The translations under genes and the position numbers were made by a program. Below are positions 43,661 through 54,489 of a DNA stretch of 64,000 nucleotides, piece by piece; within the stretch, counting starts at the first letter, position 1; each line of letters begins with the position of its first letter. The stretch spans positions 558,001 to 622,000 of the forward strand of contig CAVTBD010000002.1 in assembly GCA_963732875.1 (NCBI GenBank), in the 5' to 3' direction. The DNA comes from WHSO01 sp963732875 (GTDB lineage: Bacteria > Pseudomonadota > Alphaproteobacteria > SMXQ01). The notes under the pieces are model-generated. The model did not search any database. It saw only the letters and a program-made list of their open reading frames with translations, and was not told the origin of the DNA.

Positions 43661-44359
43661 CTAGCGGGACGACAACGGAACCGCATTATCGACCAGTGGT
43701 TGCAGGCCCGACACACCCGCTATCAGCATAATTTCTACCACAAATGGGTCAAGATTGTGGCGTGTAAGTTCGTCCCGTATTTCAGGACCTTCCAGCAGAA
43801 GCGGCCGGAGTCCCGCCGCCAGGGCGCACTGGACGTCGATGGCACCATCGCCCACGAACCAGACGTCCCTGGACGGGGCGATTCCCGTCCCCTCCAGGGC
43901 CAGCCGGACCGGGGCAGCAGCCGGCTTGTCCGCCTCGGCGTCGGTGGCCCCGACCAGGCGCCCGAAGAACCGTTCCCAGCCGAGCGCCCTGGCCTCCGCG
44001 CGCAGATACTTGCCGCTCTTGTTGCTGACCACCGCGAGGTAAATATCCTTCCCGGCAAGCCAGGTAAGTGTCTCCTCGACACCTGCAACCGGTGCGAGTC
44101 GGTCGATATGGACCGCGGCAAAGGTGTCATAAAAAATTTTGCGCGCCTCGGTCCAGCGCGCCCCGAACATTTCCGGGAAGCTGTCGCGCAACGACCTGCG
44201 CACGCGCGCCTTTGTCTCCGCAAGCGTCCACGGGTCATGACCCATCGCGGCGAAAGTCGCGTTCAGCGCCTCGTGAATGGCTGGCCAGTTGTCGACCAGT
44301 GTGTTGTCCCAGTCGAACAGGATCGCCCGCGGCCGTGACAACAGGCCGGCCTCGGTCAC
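43661..44359 (-). CDS. HAD-superfamily hydrolase, phosphoglycolate phosphatase-like
   Basis: A 232-residue HAD hydrolase: LFDWDNTLVDNWP (nucleophile Asp motif I), AVVSNKSGKYL (motif II), a Lys in ADKPAAAPV and DVWFVGDGAIDVQCA (motif IV Asp). The cap insertion is between motifs I and II, as in Gph-type enzymes. It removes phosphate from a small metabolite in the cytoplasm; phosphoglycolate is likely but unproved. The GTG start overlaps the transaminase stop (GTGA), so translation is coupled. Confidence 0.85.
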   Translation of the reverse strand: MTEAGLLSRPRAILFDWDNTLVDNWPAIHEALNATFAAMGHDPWTLAETKARVRRSLRDSFPEMFGARWTEARKIFYDTFAAVHIDRLAPVAGVEETLTWLAGKDIYLAVVSNKSGKYLRAEARALGWERFFGRLVGATDAEADKPAAAPVRLALEGTGIAPSRDVWFVGDGAIDVQCALAAGLRPLLLEGPEIRDELTRHNLDPFVVEIMLIAGVSGLQPLVDNAVPLSSR

Positions 44360-45237
44360 AGTCGTTCCCTCGATAGGTGCCGACTCGGTTGCGCCGCCAC
44401 GTGATCACGGTAATCCGCAAGCAAGCGCCTGGTGAAGATACCAGGCCTGCCATCGCCGAGCGGCGCGCCGTCTATGGCCACCACGGGCAGAACGAAGGCT
44501 GTTGTCGAGGTCAGGAACGCCTCCTTGGCGGCTTTAGCCTCTCGCACGGTGAACGGTCGCTCTTCGAACCTGAGTCCCGCGTCGCGCGCGAGATCAATGA
44601 CCGCACGGCGCGTCACGCCATTGAGGATCGCCGTATCCGGTGCGCGCGTGACGAGTACGCCCTTGCCCGTGACAATCCAGAAATTGGTTGAGCTGCCCTC
44701 GGTCACGAAACCGTCGGCGTCCACCATCACCGCCTCGTAGCCGCCGGCATCGCGCGCCGCCTGCTTGGCGAGCACGTTGGGAAGCAGCGAGGTGGTCTTG
44801 ATGTCGCAGCGCTTCCAGCGGATATCCGGCACGGTGACCACGGTGCAGCCCTTGTCCTGAAGGGCGGCCGGCGGCCCCTTATAGGCGCGTGCGTTGACCA
44901 CCAGTGCCGGACGGGCCCGCTGCGGAAACGCGTGATCACGTGGGGCAACCCCACGACTCACTTGCAGATAGACCATACCGTCGCGCACGCGGTTGCGGCG
45001 TATCACCTCACGGATGACGTGGCGCAGGCTTGACCGGGCCATGGGCTGGGCCATGGCGAGCTCGCCGAGCGAGCGGTCGAGCCGCGCAAGATGAGCCTCC
45101 TCATCGACCAGCCGCCCTTCGCGCACGGCGATGACCTCGTAAACCCCGTCCGCGAACTGGTAGGCACGGTCCTCGATGTGGACCGCCGCCAGCCTGTGGG
45201 GCATATAACGGCCGTTGACGTAGCTGATCCTGGGCAC
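44356..45237 (-). CDS. dat: D-amino acid transaminase
   Basis: A 293-residue fold-type IV PLP aminotransferase. Key features are RAYQFADGVYEVIAVREGRL, RWKRCDIKTTSLLPNVLAKQ (containing the PLP lysine and the TSLLPNV motif) and GFVTEGSSTNFWIV, with the Glu and T of the PLP pocket. This matches D-alanine aminotransferases that interconvert D-alanine and D-glutamate for cell-wall synthesis. It belongs to a gene pair with the HAD hydrolase, downstream of trkA, an order conserved in related Rhodospirillales. Confidence 0.9.
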   Translation of the reverse strand: MPRISYVNGRYMPHRLAAVHIEDRAYQFADGVYEVIAVREGRLVDEEAHLARLDRSLGELAMAQPMARSSLRHVIREVIRRNRVRDGMVYLQVSRGVAPRDHAFPQRARPALVVNARAYKGPPAALQDKGCTVVTVPDIRWKRCDIKTTSLLPNVLAKQAARDAGGYEAVMVDADGFVTEGSSTNFWIVTGKGVLVTRAPDTAILNGVTRRAVIDLARDAGLRFEERPFTVREAKAAKEAFLTSTTAFVLPVVAIDGAPLGDGRPGIFTRRLLADYRDHVAAQPSRHLSRERL

Positions 45238-45247
45238 GACGGAAAAC

Positions 45248-46624
45248 TCAGAAGAACTCGAGACTGACGGCGAACAGGCGCTCCACCTTCTTGACCGCCT
45301 CGGTCTCCGCGAACAGGATGACGCGATCGTGGGCCTTGATCACGGTGGCGCCGGTCGGCGTAATCACCTGGCCGTCTCGTATCACGGCGCCGACGATGAC
45401 TCCATCCGGCAGGTCGGCGTCGCGCAGTGGAACGCCCACCAGCGACGAGGTTTCCATCGCCTCGGCCTCCATGACCTCACCGAAATTCTCATGGACCGCG
45501 TGGGCGGCACGGATGCGTCCGCGCCGGATGTGCTGAAGGATGGTGGACACCGTAATCGCGCGCGGACTCACGACCACGTCGATGCCGAGGGTCGTCACCA
45601 GCGGCGAATAGGTCGAGTTGTTGATCAGGGTCATCGCCTTTTTGGCGCCGTAGCGCTTGGCAAGCAGTGAGCCCAGGATATTGACCTCGTCGTCATTGGT
45701 GACGGCGATCACGGCCTCGGCCGTGGAGACGTTGGCCTCGTCAAGAATCTCAGGGTCCAGGGCATCGCCGTGGATCACCACGGTACGGCCCAGGTTTTCG
45801 GCCGCGAGATGGGCGCGTTCGCGGTCGTACTCGATGACCTTGGCGGAGACCCCCGGGCGGTGCTCCTCAATCTCGTGAGCGAGAAAGCGGCCGATGTTGC
45901 CACCACCCAGAATGATGATACGCCGGGCTTCCGGCTCCTCGTGGCCGAACGCAGCCATGACACGGCCCACATGCGTCGATTCCGCGACGAAGTAGACCTC
46001 ATCGCCGGCCACCATGTGATCCGAGGATTCGGGTACGAAGCCCTTGCCGTTTCGGATGATGCCGACAATGGTGAGGTGAAGGTCGGGAAACAGCTCGGTG
46101 AGCTGCCGCAGCGGCGTGTTCAGGAGCGGACAGTCCTCGTCACAGCGCACGCCGAGAAGCTGCACCCGCCCGTCGGCCAGCGGGATCGTATCGAACGCGC
46201 CCGGCACGTGCAGCCGGCGGGAAATGGCGCGGCCAACCTCGATCTCCGGCGAGATGATGACGTCGATCGGCATGTGGTCGCGGCTGAATAGGTCGGCCCA
46301 GATCGGCTTGAGGTAGCTCTGGTGGCGCACGCGGGCGATCTTGGTCGGCACCTCGAACAGCGAATGCGCAACCTGGCAAGCGACCATGTTGACCTCGTCT
46401 GACAAGGTCACGGCGACGATCATGTCGGCGTCCTCGGCACCCGCCGCTTCCAGCACGTCCGGATACGAGGCATAGCCTTCCATCGCCTTCACGTCCATGG
46501 AATCGCTGATCTTGCGGATCAGATCGATGGAAGAATCGATCACGGTGACGTCGTTGTTCTCCGCAACCAGGTGACGAACGATACTGGTGCCAACCTGTCC
46601 CGCACCACAGACGATGACTTTCAT
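45248..46624 (-). CDS. trkA: Trk potassium uptake protein TrkA
   Basis: A 458-residue peripheral regulatory subunit. It has two RCK/NAD-binding Rossmann repeats: VIVCGAGQVGTSIVRHLVAE at the start and IIILGGGNIGRFLAHEIEE in the middle, each followed by a TrkA-C-type ligand domain. It controls the TrkH/TrkG channel, whose genes are not in the window. It is downstream of ntrX, separated by two long hairpins. Confidence 0.95.
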   Translation of the reverse strand: MKVIVCGAGQVGTSIVRHLVAENNDVTVIDSSIDLIRKISDSMDVKAMEGYASYPDVLEAAGAEDADMIVAVTLSDEVNMVACQVAHSLFEVPTKIARVRHQSYLKPIWADLFSRDHMPIDVIISPEIEVGRAISRRLHVPGAFDTIPLADGRVQLLGVRCDEDCPLLNTPLRQLTELFPDLHLTIVGIIRNGKGFVPESSDHMVAGDEVYFVAESTHVGRVMAAFGHEEPEARRIIILGGGNIGRFLAHEIEEHRPGVSAKVIEYDRERAHLAAENLGRTVVIHGDALDPEILDEANVSTAEAVIAVTNDDEVNILGSLLAKRYGAKKAMTLINNSTYSPLVTTLGIDVVVSPRAITVSTILQHIRRGRIRAAHAVHENFGEVMEAEAMETSSLVGVPLRDADLPDGVIVGAVIRDGQVITPTGATVIKAHDRVILFAETEAVKKVERLFAVSLEFF

Positions 46625-46656
46625 GGATGATCCGTTCCGAGAGAGTTAATCGGCCC

Positions 46657-46732
46657 CTGGTGTGGTGGATTTGAAGTTCTTGACATTATTAGATCCGCAT
46701 CAAACGGAACTTCAAATCCATTACCACACCAG
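46657..46732. repeat. long inverted repeat 1 between trkA and ntrX
   Basis: The left arm CTGGTGTGGTGGATTTGAAG (46657-46679) and right arm (46707-46732) are reverse complements, apart from a 3-base insertion in the right arm; the loop is about 27 nt. The stem is too long for an ordinary terminator. It is followed by a second, related inverted repeat. Confidence 0.85.
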
Positions 46733-46744
46733 AATTAACAGTTT

Positions 46745-46817
46745 CTGGTGTCGTGATTCAGAAGTTCGCCAAGCGGCTGCCCCGAATATGAAGCGAACTT
46801 CTGAACCACGACACCGG
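46745..46817. repeat. long inverted repeat 2 between trkA and ntrX
   Basis: A 25-bp stem (left arm 46745-46769, right arm 46793-46817) with two mismatches and a 23-nt loop. The arms begin CTGGTGTCGTG and contain GAAGTTCGC, close in sequence to repeat 1 (CTGGTGTGGTG and GAAGTTC). The two may form a composite dispersed element. Confidence 0.85.
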
Positions 46818-46827
46818 GGGCGCATTG

Positions 46828-48225
46828 TTACTTGTTTGCGCTCTCGCCAACAAGACCGAGCGACTTGAGCTTGCGGTGGAGGGCGGAACGCTCCATGCCG
46901 ACGAATTCGGCTGTCCGCGACACGTTCCCGCCGAACCGGTTGATCTGCGCCGCGAGGTATTCGCGCTCGAATATCTCGCGCGCCGAGCGCAAATCCAGCC
47001 CCATGATCTCGCCGGCGTTGGTGCCGTGGATGGTGCGCGGCGCCGTTTCCATGAGATCGGGAGGCAGCAAATCGGCGTGGATCACGCCGTTTTCGTCCCC
47101 GGGTGCCATGATCAACAGCCACTCCACCACGTTGCGCAACTGGCGGACGTTGCCAGGCCAGTCGTAGGCCTGCAGCGCGGCCATGGCGTCCTCGCCGATC
47201 TGGCGTCGGCTCAATCCCGACGAACGCGCCGAGCGCGCCATGAAATGCTCGATCAGTTCGGGGACGTCCTCGCGCCGTTCAGCGAGCGGCGGGACCGAGA
47301 TCGGCACCACCGCGAGGCGGTAGTAGAGGTCCTCCCGGAACTGGCCGGCTTTCATCGTCGCTTCGAGATCGTGGCTCGTCGCGGCAATGACCCGAACGTC
47401 GACCTGGATACGCGTCGCGCCGCCAACGCGCTCGAACGTCTGTTCCTGGAGCACGCGCACGATCTTGCCCTGGGTTGCGAGCGGCATGTCGGCCACTTCG
47501 TCCAGGAACAGCGTCCCCTTGTCCGCGCTTTCGAACACGCCGGGATGGCGCGGCAGATCGGGGCCTTCTATACCCGCTTCCGCGCCGAACAACTCGATCT
47601 CCAGCCGGTCGGGCCTCATGGTGGCGCAGTTGATGGCCACGAACGGCTCGCGGGCGCGTGGCAATTCGGTATGGATCAGACGCGCGGTAACCTCCTTGCC
47701 CGCTCCGGCAGGCCCGGTGATGAGGACACGGGAATTGGTCGGCGCGACCCGGGCGATAGCCGCGCGCACCTCGCGCAAAGCCCCCAAATCGCCGATCATC
47801 ACCGCGTCGCCCCCGGCACGCTGGCGCAGGTCCAGGTTTTCACGACGCAGGCGTGCCGCTTCGATGGCACGGTCCACCACCAGCAGCAGGCGATCCGATT
47901 TGAACGGCTTTTCGATATAGTCGTAAGCGCCGCGCTTGATCGCCGCGACCGCAGTCTCGATGTTGCCGTGGCCCGAGATCACCACCACGGGGATTTCCGG
48001 ATACTGGGTCTTGATGATGGACAGGACTTCCAGCCCGTCGATCTTGCTGCCCTGCAGCCAGATGTCGAGGATGACCAATGACGGACGACGCGCGTCGATC
48101 TCGCCGAGCGCGGACTCCGCATCTCCTACCTCGCGCGTCATATGCCCTTCGTCCTTGAGGACGCCGGAGATGAGGAGACGGATGTCGACCTCGTCGTCGA
48201 CGATGAGAATTTCGTGGTTCATCAC
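46828..48225 (-). CDS. ntrX: nitrogen response regulator NtrX
   Basis: A 465-residue response regulator: receiver with the phospho-Asp54, AAA+ domain with Walker A GPAGAGKE (residues 171-178), and a C-terminal HTH (NRFGGNVSRTAEFVGMERSALHRK). The loop that holds GAFTGA in sigma54 activators is replaced by FGAEAGIEGPDLP, so it probably does not remodel sigma54-RNA polymerase, as reported for several NtrX proteins. It pairs with the NtrY kinase, whose gene overlaps it at the ATG. It regulates nitrogen and redox genes. Confidence 0.92.
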   Translation of the reverse strand: MMNHEILIVDDEVDIRLLISGVLKDEGHMTREVGDAESALGEIDARRPSLVILDIWLQGSKIDGLEVLSIIKTQYPEIPVVVISGHGNIETAVAAIKRGAYDYIEKPFKSDRLLLVVDRAIEAARLRRENLDLRQRAGGDAVMIGDLGALREVRAAIARVAPTNSRVLITGPAGAGKEVTARLIHTELPRAREPFVAINCATMRPDRLEIELFGAEAGIEGPDLPRHPGVFESADKGTLFLDEVADMPLATQGKIVRVLQEQTFERVGGATRIQVDVRVIAATSHDLEATMKAGQFREDLYYRLAVVPISVPPLAERREDVPELIEHFMARSARSSGLSRRQIGEDAMAALQAYDWPGNVRQLRNVVEWLLIMAPGDENGVIHADLLPPDLMETAPRTIHGTNAGEIMGLDLRSAREIFEREYLAAQINRFGGNVSRTAEFVGMERSALHRKLKSLGLVGESANK

Positions 48226-50495
48226 GTTGTCGTTCTTGCCGCCGCTTCGGTGCGGGTTTGTTGCTTTTGACGCGAACCCTTGCGGGGCCCTGACGCCCGG
48301 AACACGAGAGTTACTCGCGCGCCGCCTTCTTCGCGATCCTCGAGAGTCAACTCACCCCCGTGATCCTCCATAATCTTGCGCACGATAGCAAGTCCGAGGC
48401 CGGTACCGTCGGGCCGCGTCGTTACATAGGGATCCGTGAGGTCCCGGCCAAGCCCCTTGGGCAGACCGATGCCATTGTCCTCGACCGATATCTCCACGCG
48501 CCGCTCGGTGCGCCGCACGACCACGCGGATCTCACCCTTGGTGGCGTCGTCCGACTTGAGACGGGTCCGGATCGAATCGGCAGCGTTCTGCAACAGGTTG
48601 GTGAGCGCCTGGCCGAGTTGCCGGTCGTCGCATACGAGCTCGTTGTCCGCTTCCGGCAGTTCCACCTTGTAATCGACGTCAGCCTTGGCGCTGCGCTGCA
48701 GGAACACGGCCCGGCGCACGATCGCATTGAGCTCGTGCGGCTCGAGCTTCGGGGCGGGCATGCGCGCAAAATTTGAAAATTCGGAGATCATGTTGCCGAT
48801 ATCGCCCACCTGCCGGATGATCGTGTCGATGCAGATCGAAAACGTCTGCGGATCGGACTTGACCTCGTCGAGGTAGCGGCGCCTGAGGCGCTCCGCCGCG
48901 AGCTGGATCGGGGTCAACGGGTTCTTGATCTCATGGGCGAGCCTGCGCGCGACGTCGGACCAGGCCGCCTTGCGCTGGGCCGAGATCAGTTCGGTGATGT
49001 CGTCGAAAGTGACGACGAAGCCGCGAACGTCGCCGCCGTCCTTTTCGACGCTGATGCGCACCAGCAACGTGCGCATGCGGCCGCGGCGCTGAATGTCTAT
49101 CTGACTCTCGATGACGCGGCCGGTATCCTCGCGCGCCCGCTGGATCAGGTCCGCCATCTCCGGCACGAATTCCGTGATCGGGCGTCCGATCAATTCGCGC
49201 AGGTCGGAAGCCATCAGGTCGGAAGCGGTCTGGTTGGGAAAACCGATGCGGCCCTCGCCATCGAGCCCGATGATGCCTGCCGAAACCCCGGACAGCACCG
49301 CTTCGATGAAGCGGCGCCGCGTATCGATGACACGGTTGGCCTCGACCAGCTCCGTGCGCTGGCTCTCGAGCTGGCTGGTCATACGGTTGAAGGCGCGCGT
49401 CAGGGTGCCGAGCTCGTCGGATTCGTCACCCTCCTCTACACGAGCTGTAAGGTCGCCGGCGCGCACGCGCTCGGCGGCAGTCGCGAGCCCCGCGATGGGG
49501 CGCGCCAGACGGTTGGCGAAATTGAGCCCGATCCACACCGCGACGAACAGCAGCAACAGCGCTACCACGATGAAAATTGCCGCATACAAAATCTGGAGGT
49601 CGTAGCGTACCTGCTCCAGCGTCTTGTAGCTCGACACCGCCGAGCGGGTCTGCTCGATGCGCGCGAGCACGCGCGGATCGACGAACCGGCCCACCAGCAG
49701 GAAACCGTCCGGAATCGCGGTAAGCGCAACCAGCGCCCGTATGCGCTCGTCGTCGTCGCTTTCCAGATAGACCACCTTGCCGAGGCGCGCCTGTTCCAGT
49801 GCCCATTGGGGCGCCCGCTCGAAGGCCAGCGTGAAGGCCATGCGCGAGCGGCCGATGATCTGGTCCTTGCCGGTAAAAACGATCGCTTCGGACAGGTTGC
49901 GCACCTGGGTCTGGAACTCGAGGAAGCTCGACATCTCGCGTAGGTCGGGTGACATCAGAGGTATCTGATGGTTCACGTCGTTGGCCATGGCGAGAATGTC
50001 GCCGCCGATGTTGCGGCGATGCTCGAGCAGGTAGGCTTCGGCCACTTCCTGGGATTCGGACAGCGCGGTGCGGACCCGGTCGCTGAACCAGTTCTGCAGG
50101 CCGAAATTGAACACCACCGAAGAGAACACCGCGACGATGATCGCCGGCGTCACGGCGACCAGGCTGAACAGCACCACAAGGCGGATGTGCAGCTTGGCGC
50201 CGGCCGAGCCACGGCGGCGCTCCATCAGCACCTGCACCATGCGGCGCGCAACCAGCAGACCCAGCAGCAGCAGAAGCGCAAGATCGAGATAGAGCAGCGT
50301 CAGCACGACGCTGGTGGCGCGCGGCGCATTGCCGACGGGCTGGGTGAACACGACATAGGTGGCAATGCCCGACAGGGCAGCCGCCACCGCCAGCGCCACG
50401 GCCGCCTTGTCGGCCAGCCGCAGGCGATCCGCCCACCGCATCAGTCTTGCAAATCTGCCGGGAAGCTGCCCCGCGACGTTTTCCGTCATGCCCAA
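48222..50495 (-). CDS. ntrY: nitrogen sensor histidine kinase NtrY
   Basis: A 757-residue membrane kinase. There are two N-terminal helices (VALAVAAALSGIATYVV, LYLDLALLLLLGLLVA) and another pair framing a periplasmic domain, then HAMP (ARPIAGLATAAERVRAGDLT), PAS (FIEAVLSGVSAGIIGLDGEG), the phospho-acceptor His521 in RLAHEIKNPLTPIQ, and an ATPase domain with DNGIGLPKGL and GTGLGLAIV. It phosphorylates NtrX. The end overlaps the ntrX start by 4 bp. Confidence 0.93.
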   Translation of the reverse strand: MGMTENVAGQLPGRFARLMRWADRLRLADKAAVALAVAAALSGIATYVVFTQPVGNAPRATSVVLTLLYLDLALLLLLGLLVARRMVQVLMERRRGSAGAKLHIRLVVLFSLVAVTPAIIVAVFSSVVFNFGLQNWFSDRVRTALSESQEVAEAYLLEHRRNIGGDILAMANDVNHQIPLMSPDLREMSSFLEFQTQVRNLSEAIVFTGKDQIIGRSRMAFTLAFERAPQWALEQARLGKVVYLESDDDERIRALVALTAIPDGFLLVGRFVDPRVLARIEQTRSAVSSYKTLEQVRYDLQILYAAIFIVVALLLLFVAVWIGLNFANRLARPIAGLATAAERVRAGDLTARVEEGDESDELGTLTRAFNRMTSQLESQRTELVEANRVIDTRRRFIEAVLSGVSAGIIGLDGEGRIGFPNQTASDLMASDLRELIGRPITEFVPEMADLIQRAREDTGRVIESQIDIQRRGRMRTLLVRISVEKDGGDVRGFVVTFDDITELISAQRKAAWSDVARRLAHEIKNPLTPIQLAAERLRRRYLDEVKSDPQTFSICIDTIIRQVGDIGNMISEFSNFARMPAPKLEPHELNAIVRRAVFLQRSAKADVDYKVELPEADNELVCDDRQLGQALTNLLQNAADSIRTRLKSDDATKGEIRVVVRRTERRVEISVEDNGIGLPKGLGRDLTDPYVTTRPDGTGLGLAIVRKIMEDHGGELTLEDREEGGARVTLVFRASGPRKGSRQKQQTRTEAAARTTT

Positions 50496-50565
50496 ATGGG
50501 TCGCCGGCCCGAAATCGCCAATGGTAACAGGGGCCCGGTACGTGCCCGGACCCCCGCGATGGGCG

Positions 50566-52009
<1,444 letters not shown>

Positions 52010-52017
<8 letters not shown>

Positions 52018-53146
52018 CAGCTTCCTCCGCATCCCGGTACACCGGGAGATAGACCCGGAACACGGTATGGCCGGGGTCGCTTGTAAACTCGATGATGCCG
52101 CCGTGATCGCCGACGATCTTGGCGACCAACGGCAGGCCGAGACCGGTGCCGCCCGCCTTGGTGGTGACGAACGGGTCGAACAGGTGCGGGCGCAGGTCCT
52201 CTGGGATGCCTTCGCCGTTATCCTCCACCGTGACCACCAGCGGCAGATGGGTGCGCCTTGTGGAGCCCGGCTGGGCGAGCCTGAGCCCGAGCTGGTAGCC
52301 GGTGGTCAGCGTCACCTCGCCGTTCTGGCGCGGCGCCGCTTCGGCAGCGTTCTTGACCAGGTTGAGGAACACCTGGATGAGCTGATCGCGGTCGCCGGCG
52401 ACCGGCGGCAGCGACGGGTCGTAGCGTTCCCTGAAACGGATGTGGCGGGCGAAGCCGGTGCTCGCAAGCGAGCGCACGTGCTCCAGCACCTGGTGGATGT
52501 TGACCGCCTCGCGCGCGATGAAGGGGCGGTCCGAAAACACTTCCATGCGGTCCACCAATGCACAGATGCGGTCGGTCTCGTCACAGATCAGGCGCGTCAG
52601 CTTGCGGTCCTCGGTGCTGACCCCGGTCTCGAGCAGTTGCGCCGCGCCGCGGATGCCCGACAACGGGTTCTTGACCTCGTGTGCCAGCACCGCCGCCATG
52701 CCGGTGACCGAGCGCACCGCGTTGCGGCTGTCCATCTGGCGCGTCATCTTGGAGGCGATCGAGCGGTCGTGGAACGACACCACCACGGCACCGGGATTGT
52801 CGGTGATCGGTGCTACCTGGATCGTGATCTGGCGCGACCCGGTGCGCGGAGTCTCGAGCGTCACCCCGTATTCCGACAGGCTCGCGCCCTCCGTCCGGAC
52901 CAGCTTGATCATGGCGAACACCGGGCTGTCCTCGGGAATCAGGTCGTTGAGGGCGCGTTCGCATAGCCAGCTCTGGCTCGCCTCGAAGAACTGCTCGGCG
53001 GCAAGATTGACGTAATCGATGTGTCCCGTAGCATCGAGCACCACCACCGGATCGGCGAGCGCATTGAGCACTGTCTCGAACCAGCCCTCGCGGACGATCA
53101 CACCTTTACCCGTGCCAGGCTTGTTACGCGCCATCTTGAGCGTCAT
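52010..53146 (-). CDS. ntrB: nitrogen regulation histidine kinase NtrB
   Basis: A 378-residue soluble kinase. An N-terminal PAS domain (FETVLNALADPVVVLDATG) is followed by the DHp helix with His156 in LAHEVKNPLSGI and a CA domain (VEDNGEGIPEDLR; GTGLGLPLV). It phosphorylates NtrC when nitrogen is scarce under PII control. It overlaps dusB by 4 bp (ATGA) and ntrC by 8 bp, so all three should be co-translated. Confidence 0.95.
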
Positions 53147-54180
53147 GCCGCCTCCGCGCTTACAGGAGCCGCGTCCTCACCAGTGTCGTCTTCCGGTGAC
53201 GTTCCGGCAAAGAAGGCGCGCGTCAATGCCACCACGTCGTCGGGATGGTCGAGACGGTTGACCTCCGATCGGAACCGCGCGGCATCGCGCAGACCGGCGA
53301 CGTACCAGCCGAGATGCTTGCGCGCCATGCGCACGCCCCGCGCCGTACCGTGATGCGACAGCATTGCGTCGAAATGACGCAGTGCCACCTCGCCGCGTTC
53401 CGCGACCGGCGGATCTGGGAGGCGCATGCCGTCACGCAGGAACGCAGCGACCTGTGACAGGAACCACGGACGCCCGCAGGCGCCGCGCCCGACCATGACG
53501 CCGTCGGCGCCGGAGAGTTCGAGCGCGCGCTGCGCGTCATCCACCGACCGGATGTCGCCGTTGACGATAACCGGGATCGACACCGCCGCCTTGATCCGCT
53601 GCACGAACGTCCAGTCGGCGCTGCCCTCGTAGAACTGACAGCGGGTGCGGCCATGGATGGTGATCATCCGGACCCCCGCATTCTCGGCGATACGGGCGAT
53701 GGCGGGCGCGTTCAGGCTGTCGTGATCCCAGCCCATGCGGGTCTTGAGGGTGACGGGAAGGTCGACCGCCGTCACTGCGGCTTCGAGGATACGGCCGACC
53801 AGCGCCTCGTCGCGCATCAACGCCGAGCCCGCCTGCTTGTTGACGACCTTCTTGACCGGACAGCCCATGTTGATGTCGATGATGGCGGCGCCGCGATCGG
53901 CGTTGAGGCGCGCCGCCTCCGCCACCACCTCGGGCTCGCAGCCGGCAAGCTGGACCGCCATCGGGAACTCCTCAGGCACGGTCTGCCCGAGCTTCAGCGA
54001 TTCACGCGTCTCGCGCACCATCGCCTGGCTCGCGATCATTTCGGAGACCACCAGTCCCGCGCCGGATTCCCGAACCAGGCGCCGGAACGGCAGGTCGGTC
54101 ACCCCCGACATCGGAGCGAGCACGACCGGGGTCTCGAGGCGCACCTTGCCGATGCTGAGTGGCCCAACAGGTTTGTTCAT
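53143..54180 (-). CDS. dusB: tRNA-dihydrouridine synthase DusB (NifR3)
   Basis: A 345-residue FMN enzyme that reduces uridines in tRNA. APMSGVTDLPFRRLVRE and DINMGCPVKKVVNKQAGSAL (with the catalytic Cys) are the family motifs; the C-terminal helical domain has RKHLGWYVAGL. Formerly nifR3, it is the first gene of the ntrBC operon. The ATG at 54180 ends a 75-bp gap to the next gene, where the operon promoter may lie. Confidence 0.95.
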   Translation of the reverse strand: MNKPVGPLSIGKVRLETPVVLAPMSGVTDLPFRRLVRESGAGLVVSEMIASQAMVRETRESLKLGQTVPEEFPMAVQLAGCEPEVVAEAARLNADRGAAIIDINMGCPVKKVVNKQAGSALMRDEALVGRILEAAVTAVDLPVTLKTRMGWDHDSLNAPAIARIAENAGVRMITIHGRTRCQFYEGSADWTFVQRIKAAVSIPVIVNGDIRSVDDAQRALELSGADGVMVGRGACGRPWFLSQVAAFLRDGMRLPDPPVAERGEVALRHFDAMLSHHGTARGVRMARKHLGWYVAGLRDAARFRSEVNRLDHPDDVVALTRAFFAGTSPEDDTGEDAAPVSAEAA

Positions 54181-54260
54181 TTTTTATGCAAAGTGCCCGG
54201 TTGATTAAAACACGGGCAGATTATCCTGCCATTCGGGTTCGCGCAACAGTTTCCGGCAGG

Positions 54261-54485
54261 CTACCGGCCATTCGACGCCACCCGTCGCCAGCGCTGGAAC
54301 GCGACCACGGCCCAGACCGCTTCCAGCACCCCGAACGGCCAGGCTCCCGACAGGAACCCGTAGGCCGAGGCCAGCACGCAGGCGATGGCGAAACCGAAGA
54401 TGTACCAGGGGCTGCGCTCCTCGAGGGCGTAGCAGCCGAGCATCGCCGCCACCGCCACCAGTCCGAACAGGGTGAGCCGGTCCAC
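54261..54485 (-). CDS. small membrane protein, CBU_0592-like
   Basis: A 74-residue protein with two predicted helices (LTLFGLVAVAAMLGCYAL and YIFGFAIACVLASAYGFL) and the end EAVWAVVAFQRWRR. This matches the CBU_0592-like group of short membrane proteins of unknown role. A GTG start at 54485 is 4 bp downstream of the cytochrome assembly stop, so co-transcription is likely. Confidence 0.6.
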   Translation of the reverse strand: MDRLTLFGLVAVAAMLGCYALEERSPWYIFGFAIACVLASAYGFLSGAWPFGVLEAVWAVVAFQRWRRVASNGR

Positions 54486-54489
54486 CGCC

